A stretch of DNA of 64,000 nt from an uncultured Rikenellaceae bacterium (GTDB taxonomy: Bacteria; Bacteroidota; Bacteroidia; Bacteroidales; Rikenellaceae), in NCBI GenBank assembly GCA_944326815.1, contig CALVFI010000010.1, positions 248,001-312,000 of the forward strand, read 5' to 3'. The notes beneath the pieces are model-generated. The model was not told the DNA's origin, ran no database searches, and was given only the letters and a program-made list of their open reading frames with translations. Position 1 is the first letter of the stretch; each line of letters starts with the position of its first letter. Below, piece by piece: positions 1 to 9,839 of the stretch. Position numbers and translations under genes: made by a program.

Positions 1-1326
<1,326 letters not shown>

Positions 1327-1420
1327 TCAAAGTAATCACGATATTTGTCCGTGTTCAAAGAGAGAGAACGGTCAACTTCATATCGCGGTTCATAAGCCTC
1401 CCTCGAGGCGGAGGGCAGAA

Positions 1421-2194
1421 CTACCTATCGAAGACTATTTTAAAATCCTGGTTATCAGCAATACGCCCTTCCGACTGAAGCAAAAGCCCGCCCTCTGCAT
1501 CCACATGCAGTTCTTCAGTGGAGCATAGGCCTGCAGCCTCCACTGTGACGGGATAGATGCCCGCACACGGCATCAGTTTCGTCACTTCGTCCGAAACAAT
1601 ACGACCATCCGGCAGGCTATGGACGATCATAAAATAGGGTTGGCCCAAATATCGAGCCGCTTTCGACATCTCTCCCCCGGCAATCAACGCACGAATGGCC
1701 GTCGAACTGACCTTCTCCTCTCCGACATTCTGCCTCGGAACGACATAAATATCGAACCCGAACTGCTCCTGCAAAGCGGTCAATGCCGTGGAATCGCCCT
1801 CTTTTTTATACCCGAAATGATGATTGTATCCGGCGACCAGGGTCTTCATTCCCACCTTCTTCACCAGATAACCGGTCACAAAATCGACCGAAGAGACACG
1901 ACTGAACGCCTCCGTAAAGGGAGCAACGATCAGGTTGTCCACCCCAACCGACTCCATCAGCAGTATCTTCTCCTTCAAGGTATTGAGCAAACGAAGCCCC
2001 TCGCCCTGTCCCAGCACGATACGCGGATGGGGCGAGAAGGTAATGACAACGCTCTCCCCGTTGCGTTCCGCGGCGACACGATTGATACGGCCGAGCAACT
2101 CCCGATGTCCGACATGCACACCATCGTACGACCCCACTGTCACGACAGGGGCTCGAAAATCTGGAAGCTCATCGAAACCGTAAAATACCCTCAT
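1421..2194 (-). CDS. ribF: RibF-type FAD synthetase with degenerate riboflavin kinase domain
   Basis: RibF normally phosphorylates riboflavin to FMN and adenylates FMN to FAD. The N-terminal nucleotidylyltransferase domain (about residues 1-185) looks intact: GSYDGVHVGH near residue 22 and SSTAIRALIAGG near residue 165 match the family signatures. The C-terminal flavokinase domain does not. The protein is 257 residues against about 310 for the family, and the GRxxGFPTAN motif and following nucleotide-binding strands are missing; only a CAGIYPV segment recalls the usual PGVYAV. FMN adenylylation is therefore supported and riboflavin phosphorylation is not. It lies 20 bp downstream of rex and is probably co-transcribed with it, so flavin supply may follow the NADH/NAD+ signal. 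The gene call is certain, its bifunctionality is doubtful. Confidence 0.85.
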   Translation of the reverse strand: MRVFYGFDELPDFRAPVVTVGSYDGVHVGHRELLGRINRVAAERNGESVVITFSPHPRIVLGQGEGLRLLNTLKEKILLMESVGVDNLIVAPFTEAFSRVSSVDFVTGYLVKKVGMKTLVAGYNHHFGYKKEGDSTALTALQEQFGFDIYVVPRQNVGEEKVSSTAIRALIAGGEMSKAARYLGQPYFMIVHSLPDGRIVSDEVTKLMPCAGIYPVTVEAAGLCSTEELHVDAEGGLLLQSEGRIADNQDFKIVFDR

Positions 2195-2214
2195 TCGTTA
2201 CAAACTGCCTCTGT

Positions 2215-2862
2215 CTAAAGGTTATTCTCCTCGTTTTCTTTCACGAAATAGGCCACTTTCTCGAGCAACGTGGTAATATCGTAGTTCTCCACCACAATTC
2301 CTCGCGGGAAATTCAACGGTTTGGAAGTAAAGTTCAGTACACCTTTGATTCCGGCATTGATAATCGGCACAACCAACTCCGAGGCCACATTCGTAGGTGA
2401 ACAAAGAACCACAATATTGATATCGAGATCCTCGACCAGTTCCTCAAAATGGTCCATATGGTAACAGGGTACATCATCCACTGTCTTGCCTACCTTTTCC
2501 GGATCGATGTCAAACGCTGCAATAATCTTCAGCTTCAACCCCTTGCCGTTAAAGTATTTGGTAATGGCCTGGCCGAGGTGCCCCATACCGATCACGGCGA
2601 TATTCACCGGATTGCGGCTGTCGAGAATCGAACCGATAAAATCGATCAGCACCTCCACATCGTATCCCTTCTTCGTATCGCTCGAGAAACCGATCAACAT
2701 CAGATCTCGACGCACCTGCACGGCAGTAATACCATGAATTCCAGCCAATACATGAGAAAAGATATGGGTGATTCCCTGTTCATGACAGCTCAACAATGTA
2801 CGGCGATATTCGCTCAGACGCTCGATGGTCTTTTCTGGAATATTGTTCGGAAGACTACTCAT
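2215..2862 (-). CDS. rex: Redox-sensing transcriptional repressor Rex
   Basis: DNA-binding repressor that reads the NADH/NAD+ ratio and controls fermentation and respiration genes. Residues 1-80 form the winged-helix domain (PEKTIERLSEYRRTL, then VQVRRDLMLIG). The Rossmann domain follows, with the dinucleotide loop VIGMGHLGQAI at 90-100 and a C-terminal swapped helix. Length 215 matches the family. The start at 2862 is chosen because a TATCTTTG promoter sits just upstream; an in-frame start at 3003 would read through that promoter and the opposing gene's start region. Divergent from the HAD hydrolase and upstream of ribF. I see no clear Rex operator palindrome in the intergenic region. Confidence 0.93.
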   Translation of the reverse strand: MSSLPNNIPEKTIERLSEYRRTLLSCHEQGITHIFSHVLAGIHGITAVQVRRDLMLIGFSSDTKKGYDVEVLIDFIGSILDSRNPVNIAVIGMGHLGQAITKYFNGKGLKLKIIAAFDIDPEKVGKTVDDVPCYHMDHFEELVEDLDINIVVLCSPTNVASELVVPIINAGIKGVLNFTSKPLNFPRGIVVENYDITTLLEKVAYFVKENEENNL

Positions 2863-2882
2863 TCGTTCGTTTTTTGACTTTA

Positions 2883-2890
2883 CAAAGATA
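2883..2890 (-). promoter_or_regulatory. -7 promoter element of rex
   Basis: TATCTTTG on the minus strand, 20 bp before the rex ATG. It faces away from the -7 element of the HAD hydrolase, so the two genes share a divergent promoter region of about 80 bp. Confidence 0.65.
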
Positions 2891-2912
2891 AGCGAATAAC
2901 GATAAAATGGAT

Positions 2913-2920
2913 TATCTTTG
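2913..2920 (+). promoter_or_regulatory. -7 promoter element of the HAD hydrolase gene
   Basis: TATCTTTG, 21 bp before the ATG at 2942. It decides the start of the downstream gene: the in-frame TTG at 2918 lies inside this element and cannot be translated from its transcript. Confidence 0.65.
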
Positions 2921-2941
2921 CGGCACAAAATTGCAAAGCAG

Positions 2942-3604
2942 ATGATACAGGGTATTATTTTCGACATGGATGGTGTGTTGGTCGACAACCGGGATATACA
3001 CATCGAAGCTTTTCAGATTTTTGCACGACGCTACGGGTTCGAAATTCCGTACGAAAAGATGCGGGACATGTTCGGAAAAGGAAATGACGAGATACTGCCC
3101 GACCTGCTTCCCGCCGAACTGATCCGCGAGAAAGGGGTACAGGCGCTGAGCAACGAAAAGGAGGCCATCTATCGCGAGATATTCGCCGAGAAGATCACCC
3201 CGACGGCAGGCCTGGTCGATTTCCTTCGAGAAGTCCGGGCTCATGGTATTCGGACGGCGATAGGCTCCTCGGGGCAGCGGGCCAATGTTGATTTCGTACT
3301 GGAGAGATGCCGCATCGCCGACCAATTCGATGCCATGGTAAATGGAGATATGGTCACCCGGTGCAAACCCGACCCGGAGATATTTCTGCTGGCAGCACAA
3401 CTCCTCAACCTGCCGCCGGCCAACTGTCTGGTGATCGAAGATGCATTCGCAGGCATCGAAGCCGCCGACCGCGCCGGCATGCCGGTCATAGCAATGGCTA
3501 CGACCTACTCAAAACAACAACTCGGCACAACGAAGCACAATCTGCTGGTAAGCGACTTCACGGAACTCAATTACGACAAGATCGTCGGTCTATCGAAACT
3601 ATAA
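2942..3604 (+). CDS. HAD-superfamily phosphatase, beta-phosphoglucomutase-like subfamily
   Basis: Predicted cytosolic phosphohydrolase or phosphomutase of 220 residues. HAD motif I is FDMDGVLVDN (nucleophile Asp and general acid Asp), motif II is the GSSG segment, motif III the Lys in RCKPDPEIFL, and motif IV VIEDAFAGIEAA. A helical cap lies between motif I and motif II (about residues 15-90), the class of beta-phosphoglucomutase and phosphoglycolate phosphatase. The substrate cannot be read from sequence. The start at 2942 (ATG) is preferred to an upstream TTG because of promoter position. It converges on the LysM protein gene, only 12 bp apart. Confidence 0.9.
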   Translation: MIQGIIFDMDGVLVDNRDIHIEAFQIFARRYGFEIPYEKMRDMFGKGNDEILPDLLPAELIREKGVQALSNEKEAIYREIFAEKITPTAGLVDFLREVRAHGIRTAIGSSGQRANVDFVLERCRIADQFDAMVNGDMVTRCKPDPEIFLLAAQLLNLPPANCLVIEDAFAGIEAADRAGMPVIAMATTYSKQQLGTTKHNLLVSDFTELNYDKIVGLSKL

Positions 3605-3616
3605 GCAGCGAGGGTT

Positions 3617-5509
3617 TTATTTCACCTCTATTGTATAATCGGGATTGTATAGCACCAGGGCCCACTGATCGTTCTGCAACGTACTATTGCGTTTCTTCTG
3701 CACGAAATGGTAGGGCATCTGCAGCAGTCCCTCAAGCCCCTGTCGATTGACCTTCTCCGTAAAATCCCGGCCCGGCGTCATGGTCGCCCTGACAAACAAC
3801 TTAGCCGCATCGTATCCCCGGTAGGAATAGAGCGTCGGCAACGAACCAAATGCCGCGATGTAACGTTTGTCGAAATTCTGAATGCGCGAATCGCTCCGAT
3901 CCGCGTGATATGACGTCACAAAGGTGAGCTTAAGCTTGAAATACAGATTCTTATCGATATTGCTATGGAAGCGCGACCACCGAGCATTACCGATAATCCG
4001 AATATCCGGGTTCATAATACTGCGAGCCGCCAGGTTGTTTTGCATGGAGCTGATTTTCGCCAATATCTCATCCACTACGAACTCATCGTTGCAAGATATG
4101 ACAAAAACGTTCTCTCGGTCTCCGCTCACATACTTTTCGAACGAGGCCGCAGGCATGGTACTCGCATAGGCTACGCGATGCGTATTGACGGGAAGGAAGG
4201 CCTTGAGTTCACTCTCCATCTCCGTATCAGGTTCTTTGCCCGTAATCAACACGACATTCTTATCCGCCGTAAGGAATTCACGCAGTTTGTCATATTTGTT
4301 CGCCGCATCGGGCGCCAGCTGATACATCAACGGGCTGTGCTCCCGTTCCAAAGTCGCAAGCGGAGAGACCACCGCAACACGTTCCCGCCGTGCAAAGTCA
4401 AGAACCGGAGCAAAGCACTCCTCGTATACCGGACCGAGGATCAGGTCGGTATTCTCGAAATCAGGCGATTGTACGATGTCATAAACCTCTCGCGCAGAAC
4501 GTCCCGTATTATATAGGTTCAGATGTGACGAGATCCCGGCGGATTTAAGATCCTCCATGGCCAACAGCACCCCCTGATAGAAATCGAGAAAATTGCGGTT
4601 GGAAGTCCCGTCGCTTCCCTTGAGCGGCAACAGCAGCGCCACCTGAAGATCGGTACTGTTCGAACGATCCTCTATTTCAGCAGGAAAATCATCGAAAAAC
4701 CACCCCGGACCCACAGGTTGCCCCGTCCGGACGGAAGATGAATCCGAAAGGTCTTTTACTTTCCCAGGCCACAGCAAGTTAGTTCCCGGAACGGTTCTTG
4801 CCTGCGTATCCACCTTAATTTCATAAGTCACACGCAGCGTCGTATCCTTCACCGGCAGTTTAATCATGGCACCGGCCCGCAATCCACCCTCGAGATCATC
4901 GTTTGCAGCTTTGATTTCATCAATCGAAATTCCTGTCGCACGGCTCAACGAAAAAAGCGTCTCACCCTTTTCAACCAAATGATATTTATAATCCGAAGAG
5001 ACACTGTTGATCGCATCACGATAATCCCCCCACTGTTCATCCAGTTGCTCGTGAGAGGTGTTCCCGATGCTTTTTTTTCGGATCTTCAACTCCTGACCGA
5101 CGGACAATGCAGCAGGATCGAGGCCCGGATTATCCTCCAGCAGAATCGGCACCGAGATACCGTATCGTTTGGAGATCGCATAGAGTGTCTCCCCCTGATT
5201 TACGATATGTGTGTCGAATTTCTGACGCTCGTTCCTCTTTCTGCCCTCTTCCTGCACAACTGGAATCTTCAGCACCTGATCAGGCTGTAACCCCTCCACA
5301 GCCTGCGGATTGTTCTTCAGAATATCCTCCTGAGAAACGGAATACAGACGTGCAAGCGAATAGAGCGTTTCGCCTTTCTTGACCGTATGCACATAATAGC
5401 TTTCGCCACCAATGGTGACGATGCTGGAGGATCTCGGTTTAATCAATTGAGCATAACTCAACGGCACACACAAACTCAAGACGAATATAAACGACAGAAT
5501 CTTTCTCAT
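3617..5509 (-). CDS. LysM-domain protein with type I periplasmic-binding-protein fold
   Basis: Exported cell-envelope protein of 630 residues. A signal peptide (about 1-20, ending SYA) is followed by three LysM repeats near residues 38-83, 98-143 and 174-219, each with the KGETLYSLAR or QGETLYAISK type core that binds peptidoglycan. From about residue 285 to the end the sequence resembles a Leu/Ile/Val-binding receptor fold (QVALLLPLKG, YQGVLLAMEDLKSAG, VVSPLATLEREHSP). The architecture suggests a peptidoglycan-tethered sensor or scaffold; the ligand is unknown. It is the last gene of a tight operon after dnaN and the exonuclease gene (6-bp gap). There is no transporter gene beside it, which argues against classical ABC uptake. 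Confidence 0.85.
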   Translation of the reverse strand: MRKILSFIFVLSLCVPLSYAQLIKPRSSSIVTIGGESYYVHTVKKGETLYSLARLYSVSQEDILKNNPQAVEGLQPDQVLKIPVVQEEGRKRNERQKFDTHIVNQGETLYAISKRYGISVPILLEDNPGLDPAALSVGQELKIRKKSIGNTSHEQLDEQWGDYRDAINSVSSDYKYHLVEKGETLFSLSRATGISIDEIKAANDDLEGGLRAGAMIKLPVKDTTLRVTYEIKVDTQARTVPGTNLLWPGKVKDLSDSSSVRTGQPVGPGWFFDDFPAEIEDRSNSTDLQVALLLPLKGSDGTSNRNFLDFYQGVLLAMEDLKSAGISSHLNLYNTGRSAREVYDIVQSPDFENTDLILGPVYEECFAPVLDFARRERVAVVSPLATLEREHSPLMYQLAPDAANKYDKLREFLTADKNVVLITGKEPDTEMESELKAFLPVNTHRVAYASTMPAASFEKYVSGDRENVFVISCNDEFVVDEILAKISSMQNNLAARSIMNPDIRIIGNARWSRFHSNIDKNLYFKLKLTFVTSYHADRSDSRIQNFDKRYIAAFGSLPTLYSYRGYDAAKLFVRATMTPGRDFTEKVNRQGLEGLLQMPYHFVQKKRNSTLQNDQWALVLYNPDYTIEVK

Positions 5510-5515
5510 CAGCAG

Positions 5516-6289
5516 TTATTTTTTACCCGTTTCCCTCAACCTGATCTCGGTAATCACCTTTTTCGTATAATTGGGGAAATCTCCGTTCATCATCCAAGCG
5601 TAATAACTCGGCTCCTCGCGGAACACCTCGGCCACGGCACGCCCTTTATGCTTACCGAAACTGAACACCTCCACCCCGTGCTCATCGTAAACAATCCGAC
5701 CAGCGTAATCAGCACACTGGTTCCGGGATGAAAACTCGGCCAAAAATCCGACGTCATTTTTCAACTCTTCCGGATAACGGTCCAACTGAGCCTCGAGTAC
5801 TTCGTAAGTAGCCAACGTATCGGCCTCGGCCGAATGGGCTGCAGTCAGGTCTTTGCCGCAATAAAACTTATAGGCTGCCACCAACGTGCGCTGCTCCATC
5901 TTATGGAAAATATTCTGCACATCGATGAACCGACGCTTTTTCAGATCGACATCCACCCCGGCGCGCAGAAACTCCTCCGCCAGTACGGGAATATCGAACT
6001 TATTGGAGTTGAACCCTGCCAGATCGCATCCTTCGATATAGGCCGCCAACGACTTGGCAATCTCCCGGAAACGGGGACAATCCTTCACATCCTCATCCGT
6101 AATCTTATGAACAGCCGTAGCCTCGGCCGGAATATGCATCTCGGGATTGATACGCCGCGTTTTGACCTCTTTCCTACCGTCCACGAACACTTTAACCAAC
6201 GACAACTCCACGATCCGGTCTTTGGCCGGATCGACCCCCGTGGTCTCCAGATCCAGAAAAACAATCGGCCTTTTCAGGTTCAATTTCAT
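5516..6289 (-). CDS. DnaQ-like 3'-5' exonuclease (DEDDh family)
   Basis: Predicted proofreading-type exonuclease of 257 residues. Exo I is FLDLETTG with D13 and E15, Exo II lies in GFNSNKFDIPVL, and Exo III is HSAEADTLAT around residues 150-160, giving the DEDDh metal and His set. The C-terminal third (FSFGKHKGRAVAEVF and YYAWMMNGDF) looks like the small DUF3820-type module often fused to such nucleases in Bacteroidetes. It follows dnaN by 3 bp and precedes the LysM gene by 6 bp, so it is co-transcribed with the sliding clamp and a replication or repair role is likely. Whether it is the replicative epsilon subunit cannot be decided here. Confidence 0.9.
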   Translation of the reverse strand: MKLNLKRPIVFLDLETTGVDPAKDRIVELSLVKVFVDGRKEVKTRRINPEMHIPAEATAVHKITDEDVKDCPRFREIAKSLAAYIEGCDLAGFNSNKFDIPVLAEEFLRAGVDVDLKKRRFIDVQNIFHKMEQRTLVAAYKFYCGKDLTAAHSAEADTLATYEVLEAQLDRYPEELKNDVGFLAEFSSRNQCADYAGRIVYDEHGVEVFSFGKHKGRAVAEVFREEPSYYAWMMNGDFPNYTKKVITEIRLRETGKK

Positions 6290-6292
6290 GGC

Positions 6293-7420
6293 CTACGCAT
6301 TAATCATCATCGGCATGAGCAGCATGAGGGTCGTGCTGGCCTGTTTGTCGTTATAAATCGGCTTGAACACACCCGCGCGGGTCGAATCGGCCAACTCGAC
6401 CTGAATGCTCGGGGTCTCCAGGTTGGAGAGTATCTCCACCAAGAAGGTCGACTTGAAACCGATGGTAATCGGTTCCCCGTCGTAACTGCAGGAGAGCGTC
6501 TCGTTCGCCGACACCGAAAAATCGAGGTCCTGAGCCGTCAGGTTGATCACATTCGACGCGATATCCAGCTTGATCAGGTTAGTTGCCTGATTCGAACATA
6601 CGGCCACACGTTTGATGGCATTGAGCAACTCGACACGGTCTACAATCACCTTATTGGGATTGGCTGCCGGAATCACCGCATTATAATTCGGATAGTTCCC
6701 TTCGATCAACCGGCAGATCAACGTATGGTTCTTCAACGAAAAGACCACATTCTTGCTGTCGAAAGCCACCCGGATGGCATCGTCTTCCTTCACCAGAACC
6801 GATTTCAGTAGATTGGCCGGTTTTTTAGGCAGGATGAACGAAGCTGCAAACTCTTTCCCTGCCTCTTCGGCCGCATATTTCACCAGTTTATGGGCGTCAG
6901 TGGCCACAAAAGTGGTCACGCCCGGCTCGATATTGACATACACGCCATTCATCACCGGCCGGAGTTCATCGTCTGCCGTAGCAAAAATCGTTTTGTTGAT
7001 GCCATTGAGCAACACGTCGACATCGAACTCCATTTCGCGCTTCTCCTCACCCAGTTCGGGAAGTGCCGGATAGCTCAGCCCCGATGTGCCGGGAATCGTG
7101 AGCGAACCGCTCTTCCAGCTCACCCTGATCTCCCACGAGGATTCATTGGCCTCAATGGTCAATGGCTGTTCCGAGAACTCCTTCAACGAATCGAGCATCA
7201 GCTTCGCCGGAGCGGCTATCACGCCCTCTCGCTCCACGCTATCCACTGCAAGCGACCCCACCAGGGTGGTTTCCAGGTCGGAAGCCGTCACCCGCAGGCT
7301 ACCGTCCTTGAGCTCCATCAGGAAATAATCCAGAATGGGCAATGTATTTTTGTTGCTGATCACTTTTCCGGTCGTCTGAAGTACAGACAGGAGCGCAGAG
7401 CTCGAAATCACAAATTTCAT
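6293..7420 (-). CDS. dnaN: DNA polymerase III sliding clamp (beta subunit)
   Basis: Ring-shaped processivity factor that encircles DNA and binds polymerase, MutS and other partners. The 375 residues match the family. The N-terminus MKFVISSSALLSVLQTTGKV, the SNKNTLPIL segment, the FDSKNVVFSLKNHTLICRLIEGNYPNY stretch (domain 2/3) and the C-terminal MLLMPMM are characteristic. The ATG at 7420 is chosen; an upstream TTG at 7429 adds three residues only. A TATCTTTG promoter lies 46 bp upstream. First gene of the operon dnaN / exonuclease / LysM protein. The mutS gene, whose product commonly contacts the clamp, is far away at 51-54 kb. Confidence 0.97.
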   Translation of the reverse strand: MKFVISSSALLSVLQTTGKVISNKNTLPILDYFLMELKDGSLRVTASDLETTLVGSLAVDSVEREGVIAAPAKLMLDSLKEFSEQPLTIEANESSWEIRVSWKSGSLTIPGTSGLSYPALPELGEEKREMEFDVDVLLNGINKTIFATADDELRPVMNGVYVNIEPGVTTFVATDAHKLVKYAAEEAGKEFAASFILPKKPANLLKSVLVKEDDAIRVAFDSKNVVFSLKNHTLICRLIEGNYPNYNAVIPAANPNKVIVDRVELLNAIKRVAVCSNQATNLIKLDIASNVINLTAQDLDFSVSANETLSCSYDGEPITIGFKSTFLVEILSNLETPSIQVELADSTRAGVFKPIYNDKQASTTLMLLMPMMINA

Positions 7421-7466
7421 ATATCGCAATTTTTAAATGTTCGCCTGATATTTCGAATAAAACATT

Positions 7467-7474
7467 CAAAGATA
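7467..7474 (-). promoter_or_regulatory. -7 promoter element of dnaN
   Basis: TATCTTTG on the minus strand between the dnaN start and the end of the nucleoside phosphorylase gene at 7486. Confidence 0.65.
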
Positions 7475-7485
7475 GGGAAATTATT

Positions 7486-8370
7486 TTAAATGGCCGTCAG
7501 TTTATCGAGCGACATTTTAATCATTTTATCAACAAAAGGCTGATAATCCGTATTGACATCTTTTGCAATGCGCTGAGCGATAATGGTACATATCGTGGCA
7601 GCTTTGTGCCCCATCAATTTGGCGAGGCCGGCCAGGGCGGAACTTTCCATCTCGAAATTGGTGACCGAACGCCCCTGGTAACGGAACGATTCGATTTTCC
7701 CGTTCAACTCCAGATCCGCCGGCGCAAGACGGACCCAGCGGCCCTGCGGGGCATAAAATCCCGGAGCGGCAATCGTGATTCCCTCGCGTGTCGAATCCCG
7801 GAACAGCTTGTAGAGCGACTCATCCGCATCTATGCAGTAAGGCTTGGCCAGAAGTTCACTCCAACCCACATGCTGCATGAACTTTTGTTCCATATCCAGG
7901 TTGCATACCTCGTTGCGTCCCCGATAAAAATTCAACAGCCCGTCGAATCCCATGGAGGTTCGGGCAAAAAGAAACGTCCCGAGTTCGATATCGGGTTGAA
8001 GGGCACCCGAAGTTCCCAGACGCAGCAAGGTCAAACTTTTCAAGTTTTCCTTTACGGTACGCGTTTCGAAATCGATATTGGCCAAAGCATCCAACTCGGT
8101 CACCACGATATCGATATTATCCGTTCCGATCCCTGTCGAGAGGACGGTCATCCGCTTACCGCAATACTGTCCCGTAACGGTACAGAACTCCCGGTTCGCC
8201 ACCCGGAACTCCCGGGTTTCAAAGTGAGAAGCAACCCGATCGACCCGTCCCGGGTCTCCCACAAGGATAACGGTATCGGCCAGCTGCTCAGGGCGCAGAT
8301 GCAAGTGAAAAACAGTTCCATCGGCATTGATGATGAGTTCGGAAGCAGGAATCTTTCTCATGATTTTCAT
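7486..8370 (-). CDS. Nucleoside phosphorylase (uridine phosphorylase-like)
   Basis: Predicted to cleave a nucleoside with phosphate to base and (deoxy)ribose-1-phosphate in salvage. The 294 residues carry the PNP/UDP superfamily I signatures: VILVGDPGRVDRVA (phosphate-binding Gly-Asp-Pro and Arg), STGIGTDNIDIVVTELDAL, LRLGTSGAL and NFEMESSALAGLA, in which the Met-Glu pair binds the ribose. The family in Bacteroidetes is usually annotated as uridine phosphorylase; the exact base preference is not readable. The start could be the Met at 8370 or the one at 8361. It diverges from glmM and ends 12 bp before the dnaN promoter. Confidence 0.88.
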   Translation of the reverse strand: MKIMRKIPASELIINADGTVFHLHLRPEQLADTVILVGDPGRVDRVASHFETREFRVANREFCTVTGQYCGKRMTVLSTGIGTDNIDIVVTELDALANIDFETRTVKENLKSLTLLRLGTSGALQPDIELGTFLFARTSMGFDGLLNFYRGRNEVCNLDMEQKFMQHVGWSELLAKPYCIDADESLYKLFRDSTREGITIAAPGFYAPQGRWVRLAPADLELNGKIESFRYQGRSVTNFEMESSALAGLAKLMGHKAATICTIIAQRIAKDVNTDYQPFVDKMIKMSLDKLTAI

Positions 8371-8426
8371 CGTTTAACTTTGATATTGGTATAAAAGTAG
8401 CTATTTTCGAGCAAAATTCATACAGC

Positions 8427-9815
8427 ATGACACTAATAAAATCTATCTCAGGCATACGGGGAACCATCGGCGGAAAGCCGGGCGAAAACCTCACCCCACT
8501 CGACATTGTCAAATTCACATCGGCCTATGCACAATGGCTGGCCGATAAGAACCCATGCAAAAAGCTCACCGTCGTTGTGGGACGCGACGCACGCCTTTCG
8601 GGCGACATGGTCAGCGCCATCGTCGAGGGGACGTTACTCGGCTGCGGTGTCGACGTAATCAATGTCGGACTCTGCACCACTCCGGGCGTAGAGATGGCCG
8701 TCATCCGCAAGAAGGCCGACGGCGGCATTATCATCACCGCCAGCCACAATCCCCGCCAATGGAACGCACTGAAACTGCTGAACCATTTCGGGGAATTCCT
8801 CAGCGACGCCGACGGCAAGAAGGTACTGGCACTGGCCGAGAGCCCGTCGCTCGCCTATCCTGAAATCGACCAGATCGGTCATGTCATCGACCGTACGCCG
8901 TTCGACCGGGAGCATATAGAGGCTGTACTGGCGCTTCCGCTGGTCGATGTCGAGGCTGTCCGTGCCCGCAAATTCAAAGTGGTGGTGGACGCCGTAAACT
9001 CCGTGGGAGGTATCGTGATTCCCGAACTGCTTCGTGCGCTAGGTGTCGAAGTCGTCTGCCTGAACTGCACTCCCAATGGTCAATTCGCCCACAACCCGGA
9101 ACCGATTCCCGAAAACCTGACGGAGATCTCGGAAGCCGTGGTTCGGGAAGGAGCCGATCTGGGGGTTGTGGTCGACCCGGACGTAGACCGCCTGGCACTG
9201 GTGTGCGAAGACGGTCGGATGTTCGGTGAGGAGTACACCCTGGTAGCCGTAGCCGACTACGTACTTTCCCACACACCGGGCAACACGGTCTCTAACCTCA
9301 GTTCGTCCCGTGCCCTAAGGGATGTTACCGAAAAACGCGGTGGCAGCTATACGGCAGCAGCCGTTGGCGAGGTCAATGTTGTAACAGCCATGAAGGCGAC
9401 AAATGCCATCATCGGCGGCGAGGGCAACGGCGGCGTGATCTATCCTGCGCTGCATTACGGACGCGATGCGCTGGTAGGAGTAGCACTGTTCCTCACCCAC
9501 CTGGCAAAGACAGGACTGACAGTTTCTGCCCTGCGGGCTACCTACCCGGAATATTACATCTCGAAGAACAAAATTCAACTGACACCGGCCATCGACGTGG
9601 ACGACGTATTGCTTAAAATAAAGGCAAAATACGCCCACGAACAGGTCAATGACATCGACGGCGTAAAGATTGACTTCCCGACGGAGTGGGTGCACCTGCG
9701 CAAATCCAACACCGAACCGATTATCCGCATCTACAGCGAAAGCCGGGATAAGAGCTCGGCCGATGCACTGGCAGAAAAAATCATGGCCGACATCAAAACC
9801 ATTGCGAACCTATAA
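8427..9815 (+). CDS. glmM: Phosphoglucosamine mutase (alpha-D-phosphohexomutase family)
   Basis: Interconverts glucosamine-6-phosphate and glucosamine-1-phosphate on the way to UDP-GlcNAc, peptidoglycan and LPS. The 462 residues show all four family sites: the phosphoserine loop TASHNP (S106), the metal loop DPDVDR (D250, D252, D254), the sugar-specificity loop GEGNGG and the phosphate-binding loop RKSNTEPIIRI. Phosphomannomutases share this architecture, but the N-terminal MTLIKSISGIRGTIGG is the form usually annotated GlmM in this phylum. A near-consensus TATTTTCG lies at 8402-8409. glmS, which makes its substrate, is about 21 kb away on the other strand. Confidence 0.88.
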   Translation: MTLIKSISGIRGTIGGKPGENLTPLDIVKFTSAYAQWLADKNPCKKLTVVVGRDARLSGDMVSAIVEGTLLGCGVDVINVGLCTTPGVEMAVIRKKADGGIIITASHNPRQWNALKLLNHFGEFLSDADGKKVLALAESPSLAYPEIDQIGHVIDRTPFDREHIEAVLALPLVDVEAVRARKFKVVVDAVNSVGGIVIPELLRALGVEVVCLNCTPNGQFAHNPEPIPENLTEISEAVVREGADLGVVVDPDVDRLALVCEDGRMFGEEYTLVAVADYVLSHTPGNTVSNLSSSRALRDVTEKRGGSYTAAAVGEVNVVTAMKATNAIIGGEGNGGVIYPALHYGRDALVGVALFLTHLAKTGLTVSALRATYPEYYISKNKIQLTPAIDVDDVLLKIKAKYAHEQVNDIDGVKIDFPTEWVHLRKSNTEPIIRIYSESRDKSSADALAEKIMADIKTIANL

Positions 9816-9839
9816 AAACTTAAAAAACACCGACCGATT

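Noticed and set aside
1362..1375. 14-bp sequence GAGAGAACGGTCAA shared with 22509-22522
   Set aside because: Only two copies in non-coding DNA with no symmetry or common context; likely chance.
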